Source: UBA2137 sp050251555 (GTDB lineage Bacteria; Pseudomonadota; Alphaproteobacteria; Micavibrionales; Micavibrionaceae). From it: DNA of 20,479 bases. The position numbers and the translations under genes were made by a program. The DNA lies in contig JBFWMN010000033.1 of NCBI GenBank assembly GCA_050251555.1, forward strand, positions 1-20,479. Direction: 5' to 3'. The notes under the pieces are model-generated. The model saw nothing but the letters and a program-made list of their open reading frames with translations. It did no database searches and was not told the DNA's origin. Each line of letters starts with the position of its first letter. The stretch's first letter is position 1. Below, in pieces: positions 15,061 through 20,479 of this stretch.

Positions 15061-15600
15061 TTAAGGTGCGGATGGCTTTAAATCAAGCTCTTCAACGTCT
15101 TCGCGTCCGATAAGCTTAAAAAAGCGGCGCAAATCCGCAGGTTTGATGGCAACCGTCATCGTGTTCAATAAGGGGTGAAAGCAAAGCACCTCTTCATCCA
15201 TCATGTCTTTTTCCAAAATAAGACGCACGCCGCCTTGCACGTCATTGATTGCGGCAAACGGACAGACGGAGCCGGGCTTAACGCCTAGAAACTCCCACAA
15301 TCTCTCGGCTGAGCCGAAGGAAAGACGCGCAGAGTGAAGCAAATACTCCAGTTTCTTTATATCCAGTTCAGTCTCGTTTCTAAGGACCACCAGATAATTT
15401 TGCTTCTTTTTATCACGCAGGAAAAGATTACGGCAATGCGTGCCGGGGATTGTGGCATCAATTTTCTCCGCATCCTCGACCGTAAAGAGCGGTTCATGAT
15501 GGTGAAGGCACGTTTCGATCAAGTTTTCCTCTAAGAAAGCCAGCAATGCGTCAGGGGTCATTGGCCAATCTGAGGAATTAGGCTGAGTAACTGTTTCCAT
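15061..15600 (-). CDS. Prolyl-tRNA deacylase (ProX/PrdX, YbaK-type)
   Basis: A 179-residue stand-alone trans-editing protein that hydrolyses Ala mischarged onto tRNA-Pro. Family features are HEPLFTVEDA (35-44), the GTHCRNLFLRDKKKQNY segment (53-69), FGSAERLWEFLGVKPGSVCPFA (95-116) and HPLLNTMTVAI (142-152). The open frame runs upstream to a GTG at 15654. ATG 15600 is preceded by AGGAAA at proper spacing and gives the normal family N-terminus, so I choose it. It is the first gene of the minus-strand group that continues with the thioredoxin-TPR and LON-domain genes. Confidence 0.9.
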   Translation of the reverse strand: METVTQPNSSDWPMTPDALLAFLEENLIETCLHHHEPLFTVEDAEKIDATIPGTHCRNLFLRDKKKQNYLVVLRNETELDIKKLEYLLHSARLSFGSAERLWEFLGVKPGSVCPFAAINDVQGGVRLILEKDMMDEEVLCFHPLLNTMTVAIKPADLRRFFKLIGREDVEELDLKPSAP

Positions 15601-15758
15601 AATTAAAATTTTCCTGTTTTTCCAACATCTTGGAAAAATTAGATAAAATGCCACCTTTTTTCAACAATTTGTAAAGGAGACGTCGGTTATAAGATAATGG
15701 TATTTGGGAGAAATTCCTCGGAAAACACCAATGTTTTTCGAATATGTGGGAGAAAGAG

Positions 15759-15923
15759 ATGTCTTGGGAAAATGACATGGTAGGCGTGCAGGCAGGACCT
15801 GTTGTCAATGAGGCGGCGCCCGTCTTGAGTAACGTGCAGTTTGCGCAAGCCACTCCGGAAGTGGCCCCAAAAGCGTCGGCACCCTCATTTGAAGCTTTTT
15901 TAAATCCGTCTATGGGACAATAA
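15759..15923 (+). CDS. 54-residue small protein of unknown function
   Basis: A short open frame, MSWENDMVGVQAG to SFEAFLNPSMGQ, rich in Ala, Val and Pro in the middle, with an aromatic C-terminal FEAF motif. It has no cysteine and no membrane segment. Its ATG is preceded by a strong purine-rich ribosome binding site (GGGAGAAAGAG), and its TAA stop is followed after one base by the ATG of the next gene. Those two facts are the main reason to accept it as real. The composition suggests a largely disordered peptide. I recognise no family. Confidence 0.6.
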   Translation: MSWENDMVGVQAGPVVNEAAPVLSNVQFAQATPEVAPKASAPSFEAFLNPSMGQ

Positions 15924-15924
15924 C

Positions 15925-16212
15925 ATGCAAAACGCGGTACAACTTGGATATCTGCAAAACGGAAATGTGGCCTTGATGAGCGACAAGCCCTTTCCGCATG
16001 AGGTGAAACGCGTTGAATATTATCGCGATCAACGCCTGATGATGCTGGTTTACGATGATCCGGCCCATGAAGGCGATCTGATGAATTACGAGCTCTCCGA
16101 TGAGGCGGCAAACAAGGTGTCACATTCCCGCAATGTCCTGATTTACGTGGATGACATGGGGAACGGACAGCCGCACGGCTACTATACCTACCTTATTCAG
16201 GTCGGTGCCTGA
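15925..16212 (+). CDS. 95-residue protein of unknown function
   Basis: A small acidic soluble protein that I do not recognise. It reads as a mostly beta structure: VQLGYLQNGNVALMSD, VKRVEYYRDQRLMMLVYDD, then a helix-like SDEAANKVSHS, then NVLIYVDDM and HGYYTYLIQVGA at the C-terminus. The pattern of alternating hydrophobics suggests a small beta-sandwich or barrel. It has no cysteine, signal peptide or membrane segment. It starts one base after the 54-residue gene, so the two are translationally linked. Its stop codon lies within an intrinsic terminator, so the pair forms a self-contained two-gene transcript. Confidence 0.75.
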   Translation: MQNAVQLGYLQNGNVALMSDKPFPHEVKRVEYYRDQRLMMLVYDDPAHEGDLMNYELSDEAANKVSHSRNVLIYVDDMGNGQPHGYYTYLIQVGA

Positions 16213-16219
16213 TTTTTTT
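16197..16219 (+). terminator. Intrinsic terminator overlapping the 95-residue gene's stop
   Basis: TCAGG (16197-16201), a six-base loop and CCTGA (16208-16212) are followed by seven T (16213-16219). The TGA stop codon is the end of the right arm. The stem is short but the T tract is good. Confidence 0.6.
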
Positions 16220-16232
16220 CACGATTTACCGC

Positions 16233-16261
16233 TTGATTTTCACAAAATTAGCCTTTAAAAC
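16233..16261 (+). promoter_or_regulatory. Candidate tRNA promoter
   Basis: TTGATT (16233-16238), a 17-bp spacer and TAAAAC (16256-16261) lie 33 bp before tRNA-Gly. Each box matches 4 of 6 consensus bases. It could serve both tRNA genes. Confidence 0.4.
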
Positions 16262-16294
16262 CCAACATCTGATCAATGTGTTTGACAATGCATT

Positions 16295-16369
16295 GCGGGT
16301 GTAGCTCAGGGGTAGAGCGCAACCTTGCCAAGGTTGAGGCCGTGGGTTCGAAACCCATCACCCGCTCCA
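16295..16369 (+). tRNA. tRNA-Gly (anticodon GCC)
   Basis: A complete cloverleaf: acceptor GCGGGTG/CACCCGC, D arm GCTC/GAGC with loop AGGGGTA, anticodon arm CAACC/GGTTG with loop TTGCCAA (GCC), and T arm GTGGG/CCCAT with TTCGAAA. Discriminator T and CCA are encoded. It reads GGC and GGT codons. Confidence 0.97.
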
Positions 16370-16407
16370 TTGTCACTGATCTTTTGACGAGGCCTTCCTT
16401 GAAATTC

Positions 16408-16482
16408 GCCGTTGTAGCTCAGGGGTAGAGCAACGCATTCGTAATGCGTGGGTCGGGTGTTCAAATCACCTCAACGGCACCA
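16408..16482 (+). tRNA. tRNA-Thr (anticodon CGT)
   Basis: A complete cloverleaf: acceptor GCCGTTG/CAACGGC, D arm GCTC/GAGC, anticodon arm ACGCA/TGCGT with loop TTCGTAA (CGT), and T arm GGGTG/CACCT (first pair G-T) with TTCAAAT. Discriminator A and CCA are encoded. It reads ACG. It lies 38 nt after tRNA-Gly in the same direction and is probably processed from one precursor. Confidence 0.96.
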
Positions 16483-16505
16483 TTTCCTGAAATTTCAATT
16501 TACGC

Positions 16506-16536
16506 TTGTGCATTCTTTATGCATTAGGGCTATACT
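16506..16536 (+). promoter_or_regulatory. Candidate promoter of the EAL-like gene
   Basis: TTGTGC (16506-16511) and TATACT (16531-16536) are separated by 19 bp, in the gap between tRNA-Thr and the next gene. The -10 is good; the spacer is long. Confidence 0.3.
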
Positions 16537-16617
16537 CGCTTAACAAAAATTTAGGCTTAATTTATTATAATTCCCTAATGAACAGGGTCTAAGTCTAACA
16601 AAATAATTAATAAGCAT

Positions 16618-17424
16618 ATGTGGGACGATAAAAAATTCCAGGTCTGGTTGGCTTCAACCTATTCAACCTATCAGTCTTCAAGGGACGCGAAGGCCCTTTC
16701 GCTTGCGCTGGATCAACTGGCTGCGCAATGGGATTTTCACTATGAGCCGATCTGGTATTACAAAAACAGTGTGATTTCGGGCTACGGACTCTATGGTGAT
16801 ACGAAAGGAACCGGCAGCTTTCAAGGGCAGCAAGCCTTTGAGGACCTGATCTTTCTGCACAAAGCCGTTAAAGATATGAAGGCGTTTTTACAAACGGGCG
16901 GACAGACACTCGTGATCATCCCGTTTTACTACTCGACCCTGTCAAACAAAATGATTCTTGAGTTGTATCTGGCTTATCTCAAAAGCCAGCCTGCGCATAT
17001 TTTCCGTTATATGAATATCTGCCTGTATAATTTTGAGAGCCTGCCGACAGCGCAGCTCTTTGTGCTGAATACCTTGCGTCAATACAGCCGCTCTTTGTTG
17101 CTGGATGTGAATTACAGAAAAATCAATTCGGACGGCATTTTCAAGGCACATGCCTATGGGTGTGATGTTTATGGAGATACATTCACCGAAAACCAGCTTT
17201 TCAAGTTGCTGGAGGATTTTGTCTCTCATTACGATGCAGGCGGCCACAAAACCTTCATCACGGGCGTCAAAACCAAAAGTCTGCTCTCTGCGGCTGTTGC
17301 TGCAGGCTTTACCTATATTTCGGGAACAGCGGTTTCGCCTGTCGTTGACAAGTTGTCACCGGTTGAATTTATGAAATCTGCTGATATTTATTTGCCTGAA
17401 AACCACGTTTCGCGCACAAGATAA
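16618..17424 (+). CDS. Probable degenerate EAL-fold protein (no catalytic residues)
   Basis: A 268-residue soluble protein without close resemblance to a catalytic family. Two segments align by eye with the ends of an EAL (c-di-GMP phosphodiesterase) domain. YEPIWYYKNSVISGYGLY at 42-59 corresponds to the first strand and the 'YQPI...GYEAL' turn. FITGVKTKSLLSAAVAAG then YISGTAVSP at 213-241 corresponds to the late 'AEGVET...GxxxxQGxxxxxP' region. In both places the catalytic acids are gone: GYGLY in place of GYEAL, TGVKT in place of EGVET. A DVNYRKI strand (163-169) could match the metal-binding strand. If correct, it cannot hydrolyse c-di-GMP but might bind it or a protein partner. The start has only a weak ribosome binding site. 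It lies downstream of the tRNA pair and converges on the signalling operon. Confidence 0.55.
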   Translation: MWDDKKFQVWLASTYSTYQSSRDAKALSLALDQLAAQWDFHYEPIWYYKNSVISGYGLYGDTKGTGSFQGQQAFEDLIFLHKAVKDMKAFLQTGGQTLVIIPFYYSTLSNKMILELYLAYLKSQPAHIFRYMNICLYNFESLPTAQLFVLNTLRQYSRSLLLDVNYRKINSDGIFKAHAYGCDVYGDTFTENQLFKLLEDFVSHYDAGGHKTFITGVKTKSLLSAAVAAGFTYISGTAVSPVVDKLSPVEFMKSADIYLPENHVSRTR

Positions 17425-17452
17425 AGGCCTCTCCAGCTCCTTTCTTATTCTG

Positions 17453-17827
17453 CTAAACACCTGACTTTTCAATGGCTTCACGAAGGTCTTTGGCATGAAA
17501 CGGCTTTTGAAGTGCAGCATTTGCTCCAATTTTTAAAGCCAGATTCAAAAAGTCGTAATTCTTGGTGCGACCACCACCTGACATGGCGATAATCTTGATA
17601 CCCGGATAGAGCCGGCGCACTTCAGATACGGTCTCGATACCCTCTTTGACGGGCATAATGACATCCGTAATGAGAAGATCGAAAGATTTTTCGCTCAATT
17701 TCTTAAGAGCTTTATCCCCGTCATTGGCAGTAATCACATGATGCCCTAGGTCGGCAAGCATGTCTTCGAGCGTGCCGAGAACGAGTTCGTCGTCGTCTAC
17801 AAGAAGTACATTCAGGGCTTGTGCCAT
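17453..17827 (-). CDS. Single-domain response regulator (CheY-like)
   Basis: A 124-residue receiver domain without an output domain. It has the acidic cluster D11-D13, phosphoacceptor D55 in LLITDVIMP, switch residue S83 and K108 in LQKPF. It is the last gene of the minus-strand signalling operon, starting 9 nt after the hybrid kinase stop, with a strong ribosome binding site (GAGGAAAG). The nearest cognate kinase by position is the HDFNN-type hybrid. Its function may be phosphate shuttling or protein-protein control. Confidence 0.93.
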   Translation of the reverse strand: MAQALNVLLVDDDELVLGTLEDMLADLGHHVITANDGDKALKKLSEKSFDLLITDVIMPVKEGIETVSEVRRLYPGIKIIAMSGGGRTKNYDFLNLALKIGANAALQKPFHAKDLREAIEKSGV

Positions 17828-17836
17828 GTTCTTTCC

Positions 17837-19423
17837 TCAATCCAGAAGGGAACGCACTTTCTTCTCAAGTGTTTCCACGCGATAAGGTTTGTTCAGGAGA
17901 GGAAAGCGCGAAGCAGCGCTGTATCCTTTCTTCTCCAAGGCTTCACCAGTGTAACCGGAACATAAGAGAATTTTCAACCCTTTGTTCATTTTCTGCGCCG
18001 ATTCGGCAAGCATGACCCCGTTCATTCCGCCGCCAAGGATGACATCTGAAAAGAGAAGTTGGAAACCTGCCGGGTCGTTTCTCAATATTTCAAGCGCTGC
18101 TTCCCCCGTATCTGCAAAACGGATCGAATACCCCATAGCTTTGAGAGCCATGGAAACGAAATCACGCACATTTGCGTCATCTTCAACAACCAGAATGCGA
18201 CCCGATGCGCCTGATTTGATCTGAAAGGTTCGCAAAGGTACGATCTCCCGCGGCGCAGCGGAATCCAAAGGTTTTTCCTCAACATCAATGGGTAGGTAAA
18301 TATGGAAGGTCGACCCCAGATTCTCTTCTGAATAAACGGTAATCAGACCTCCTGACTGAGCAATAAAGCCGAACACCATACTCAGGCCTAAACCTGTTCC
18401 CTCGCCAGGAGCTTTGGTGGTAAAGAAGGGATCGAAGATCTTATCTTTAATGTCTCTGCTCATTCCGATGCCAGTATCCGAAATGACAATTTCGACATAG
18501 CGGCCCGGGCGAAAAGTTTGCTTCTCAAAAACGGCAAAACTCTTATCGAGAATACGTTCGTGTGTTTCAAAAAATAAATGCCCCTTTCCGCTCATGGCGT
18601 CTCGGGCGTTTACGGTAAAATTGATCAGGGCAGTTTGTAATTGCACCTTATCAATTGTAACTGCGGACAGATTTTTACCGAATTTGAAGTCAATCTCCAC
18701 GCCTTGACCAGCCGACATTTCGAGCATCTCGCGCATATCTTCGAGAGCGTCGTTCAAGTCGAAGGTTGTCGGCATCAATGTTTGTTCTCGCGCAAAGGCT
18801 AGCATGCGAGCTGTCAGTTCCGAACCCTGTTCTGCTGCACGCAAAATAAGCCCTGCCTTGCGTTTTATTGATTCATGATCTTGGATTTTTCCATTTACCA
18901 GCAAGTCGGCATTGCCAATAATCACCTGCAGCAAATTATTAAAGTCATGGGCAATACCACCCGTTAACTTTCCCAATGATTCCATTTTTTGCGCATTGAC
19001 GAGTTGTTCAATCGCTTTGTTGCGGGAAAGTTTCAGTTCGAAGGTTTCCTGCGCTTTTGCCAAAGACACCATTAAGGCATCGACCGTTATATGATCCTTG
19101 ATAATATAGTCTTGCGCACCACTTCGAATGGCTTTAATCGCCAGTTTTTCGTTCCCTTCTCCGGTTATAAGAACAATCGGACAGGGACCAAGATCGGTGG
19201 CGGGGTTGTAAACAGATTCCAAAAATTCCAGGCCGTTTTTATCCGGCAAAAAGTAATCCAGAAAAACGCACTGGTAGGCATCCTTCTGAATCCGTGCGAT
19301 TGCCTCTGCCGCACTCTCCACTTCGTCGATATGAAAAACTTCTCCTGAATTCGTAAAGCACCGCTTCATTAACTGGCGGTCTATCATGTCGTCATCGACT
19401 ATAAGAATTCGGGAGTGCGGCAT
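17837..19423 (-). CDS. REC-histidine kinase-REC hybrid sensor
   Basis: A 528-residue cytoplasmic kinase. The N-terminal receiver (3-125) has D10-D12, acceptor D56, T87 and K109. A coiled-coil linker (about 122-150) leads to the HisKA-type domain with H-box GGIAHDFNN (H159). The HATPase has N268/N272, DTGIGM (316-321), FDPFFTTK (330-337) and GEGTGLGLSM (340-349). The C-terminal receiver (about 408-527) has E414/D415, acceptor D460 in LLFSDVILGGG and K512. No membrane or ligand-sensing domain is present, so the N-terminal receiver is the input, probably phosphorylated by the upstream kinase. It starts 9 nt after the Rcp1-like gene. HDFNN kinases often end in a receiver like this one. Confidence 0.95.
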   Translation of the reverse strand: MPHSRILIVDDDMIDRQLMKRCFTNSGEVFHIDEVESAAEAIARIQKDAYQCVFLDYFLPDKNGLEFLESVYNPATDLGPCPIVLITGEGNEKLAIKAIRSGAQDYIIKDHITVDALMVSLAKAQETFELKLSRNKAIEQLVNAQKMESLGKLTGGIAHDFNNLLQVIIGNADLLVNGKIQDHESIKRKAGLILRAAEQGSELTARMLAFAREQTLMPTTFDLNDALEDMREMLEMSAGQGVEIDFKFGKNLSAVTIDKVQLQTALINFTVNARDAMSGKGHLFFETHERILDKSFAVFEKQTFRPGRYVEIVISDTGIGMSRDIKDKIFDPFFTTKAPGEGTGLGLSMVFGFIAQSGGLITVYSEENLGSTFHIYLPIDVEEKPLDSAAPREIVPLRTFQIKSGASGRILVVEDDANVRDFVSMALKAMGYSIRFADTGEAALEILRNDPAGFQLLFSDVILGGGMNGVMLAESAQKMNKGLKILLCSGYTGEALEKKGYSAASRFPLLNKPYRVETLEKKVRSLLD

Positions 19424-19432
19424 GAGAAAAGC

Positions 19433-19864
19433 CTATTCGGGAAATTCGACGATATTCCAGAAACTTTCCAGTAAAGAAAGGGCGTTTTTAAAATCCTCTC
19501 CGACATTTTCCTTTACCAGATAACCGGCTATCTGGCTGTTGTAAGCACGACATTTATCTTCCTCGGCTTTAGATGTCGTCAGAACAAAGACAATTGCTTT
19601 CTTGTGGTTTTCATTCGCACGCAACGCTTCCAGAAACTCGAAGCCGTTCATGCGCGGCATATTCAAATCCAAAAAAATCAGGAAAGGCTTCTTAACTGTG
19701 CCATTATTCAGCTTTTCCATGGCATCAACGCCATCATAGGCATGCACGATGGGATTGGTGATTTGTGCGTTCTTGAAGGCACGCTCAAGAAGCATCACGT
19801 CAATTTCGTCGTCTTCGACGAGAAAGACAGTAATGTCACTTTTGTTATGTTGTGTGGCATTCAT
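19433..19864 (-). CDS. Rcp1-like response regulator
   Basis: A 143-residue single receiver of the Rcp1 type, the class often paired with bacteriophytochromes and PAS kinases. It has E17-D19 (VEDDEID), acceptor D66 in LIFLDLNMPRMNG, T97 in LTTS and K118 in LVKEN. The Rcp1-like signs are VEDDEID..LLERAFK and a long C-terminal helix ending NIVEFPE. Its ATG overlaps the preceding kinase stop codon (ATGA at 19861-19864), which indicates translational coupling. It is therefore the most likely direct partner of that kinase. There is no output domain. Confidence 0.93.
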   Translation of the reverse strand: MNATQHNKSDITVFLVEDDEIDVMLLERAFKNAQITNPIVHAYDGVDAMEKLNNGTVKKPFLIFLDLNMPRMNGFEFLEALRANENHKKAIVFVLTTSKAEEDKCRAYNSQIAGYLVKENVGEDFKNALSLLESFWNIVEFPE

Positions 19865-20479
19865 TTTTTGAAGGCCTCCCTCTTATATACGCGCGGCCAG
19901 CTAAATGAGAATTCCGTACCGCGATTATCTTTGACGGGTGCGTGAATCTCTATGCTGCCGCCCTGCAGCTCAACCAGTTTCTTGACGATTGCCAAGCCAA
20001 GACCGCTGCCCTCTGTGATGTCACGTGATTTTAAAGTCTGAAACATCTCGAAAATACGTTGGTGGAATTGTTTATCAATGCCGGGTCCGTCGTCTGTGAC
20101 TGAAAAGAAAACATAGCCTTTCTTGACCTTGGCTTTAATTTCAATCCGTCCTTTCTTTTTATCATGATGCTTCACGGCATTGGAAATAAAATTCGAGAAA
20201 ATATGTTCAAGAGGCGTGGGTGGAGATTCAATTTCGGGCATATTTTCTTCCCATGACACCGTGAAACCTTTCGGCACAGAGAGGTTTTTCGTCACTTTAT
20301 CGAGCAAATGCGGTACGGAGATCATATCGCTCGGCTCATCAATATGATTGATACGTGAGTATGTGAGGATATCATCAAGCAAGGACTCCATGCGCCTGAC
20401 ACGTCCGCGCATGAGTTTCAGCTTATCATTGATATCGTCACTTACCTTACCTCCCAAATCCTCTTCCAGCCACTTAGCG
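19861..20479 (-). CDS. Histidine kinase, C-terminal part (5' end beyond window)
   Basis: About 206 codons are visible and the frame stays open to the right edge, so a start at a TTG near 20457 would be an artefact. The segment begins with the second half of the dimerisation helix pair (KWLEED, then MRGRVRRMESLLDDILTYSR), so the phosphorylatable His lies just outside. The HATPase has the N-box HIFSNFISNAVKHH, G1 DDGPGID, F-box IFEMFQTL and G2 EGSGLGLAIVKK. This family usually has PAS, GAF or phytochrome sensors ahead of the kinase core; here that part is unseen. It overlaps the Rcp1-like gene by 4 nt and heads the four-gene signalling operon as far as this window shows. Confidence 0.93.
   Translation of the reverse strand, partial: AKWLEEDLGGKVSDDINDKLKLMRGRVRRMESLLDDILTYSRINHIDEPSDMISVPHLLDKVTKNLSVPKGFTVSWEENMPEIESPPTPLEHIFSNFISNAVKHHDKKKGRIEIKAKVKKGYVFFSVTDDGPGIDKQFHQRIFEMFQTLKSRDITEGSGLGLAIVKKLVELQGGSIEIHAPVKDNRGTEFSFSWPRVYKREAFKK

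Noticed and set aside
15601..15654. Upstream GTG start for the prolyl-tRNA deacylase
   Set aside because: ATG 15600 has an AGGAAA ribosome binding site and the normal N-terminus. The extension is hydrophobic and atypical.
15578..16123. Minus-strand open frame of 181 codons
   Set aside because: It runs antisense through both small plus-strand genes and overlaps the start of the prolyl-tRNA deacylase gene in another frame. Composition is not protein-like.
16282..16287. Perfect TTGACA just before tRNA-Gly
   Set aside because: It is only 7 bp from the tRNA 5' end, so a matching -10 would fall inside the tRNA. The pair at 16233-16261 is better placed.
16295..16482. Near-identical D-arm stretches in the two tRNAs as a direct repeat, or the tRNA pair as an integration site
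   Set aside because: The similarity is normal tRNA conservation. No integrase, flanking att duplication or foreign gene block is present.

Overview
The window looks like a chromosomal segment of an alphaproteobacterium with moderate GC. The evidence is the SdhB N-terminus (MAEF, then a GAKN..TF stretch) and SdhC/SdhD of the alphaproteobacterial/mitochondrial type. A thioredoxin-TPR / LON-domain / Trm112 neighbourhood and the wealth of histidine kinases and c-di-GMP-type proteins point the same way. I cannot fix the genus. I see no phage, IS element, CRISPR array or obvious transferred island.

Layout. (1) 1-2328, minus: a hybrid histidine kinase with no sensor (HisKA-HATPase-REC-REC-Hpt), followed downstream by a GyrI/AraC effector-binding-domain protein cut by the window edge. 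(2) 2439-11666, plus: an aspartate-semialdehyde-dehydrogenase-like pseudoenzyme, then succinate dehydrogenase sdhC-sdhD-sdhA. An MFS exporter, a diguanylate cyclase and a small unknown protein come next, and only then sdhB, followed by apt and an RsmB-type rRNA methyltransferase that ends in a strong hairpin terminator. The sdh locus is therefore split by about 2.8 kb. (3) 11679-15600, minus: in transcription order prolyl-tRNA deacylase (ProX-like), thioredoxin-TPR co-chaperone, LON-domain protein, a leucine leader/attenuator, leuA without its C-terminal regulatory domain, and a Trm112-family protein. (4) 15759-17424, plus: a 54-aa and a 95-aa unknown protein separated by one base, tRNA-Gly(GCC), tRNA-Thr(CGT), and a protein I read as a catalytically dead EAL fold. 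(5) 17453-20479, minus: a tight four-gene phosphosignalling operon, namely a histidine kinase (cut by the edge), an Rcp1-like receiver, a REC-HK-REC hybrid kinase and a stand-alone receiver. No output domain is visible in it.

The most informative non-coding signal is upstream of leuA. A 17-codon leader peptide at 13351-13298 (minus) carries four consecutive Leu codons plus a fifth. Its stop codon lies in one arm of a 9-bp inverted repeat, and a small terminator-like hairpin precedes leuA. Because this LeuA has no allosteric domain, the sequence suggests that leucine control has moved to transcription attenuation. The other theme is signalling by degenerate or unusually assembled parts: a diguanylate cyclase lacking the usual inhibitory site, an EAL-like protein lacking catalytic residues, a sensorless hybrid kinase, and an operon of receivers without effectors.
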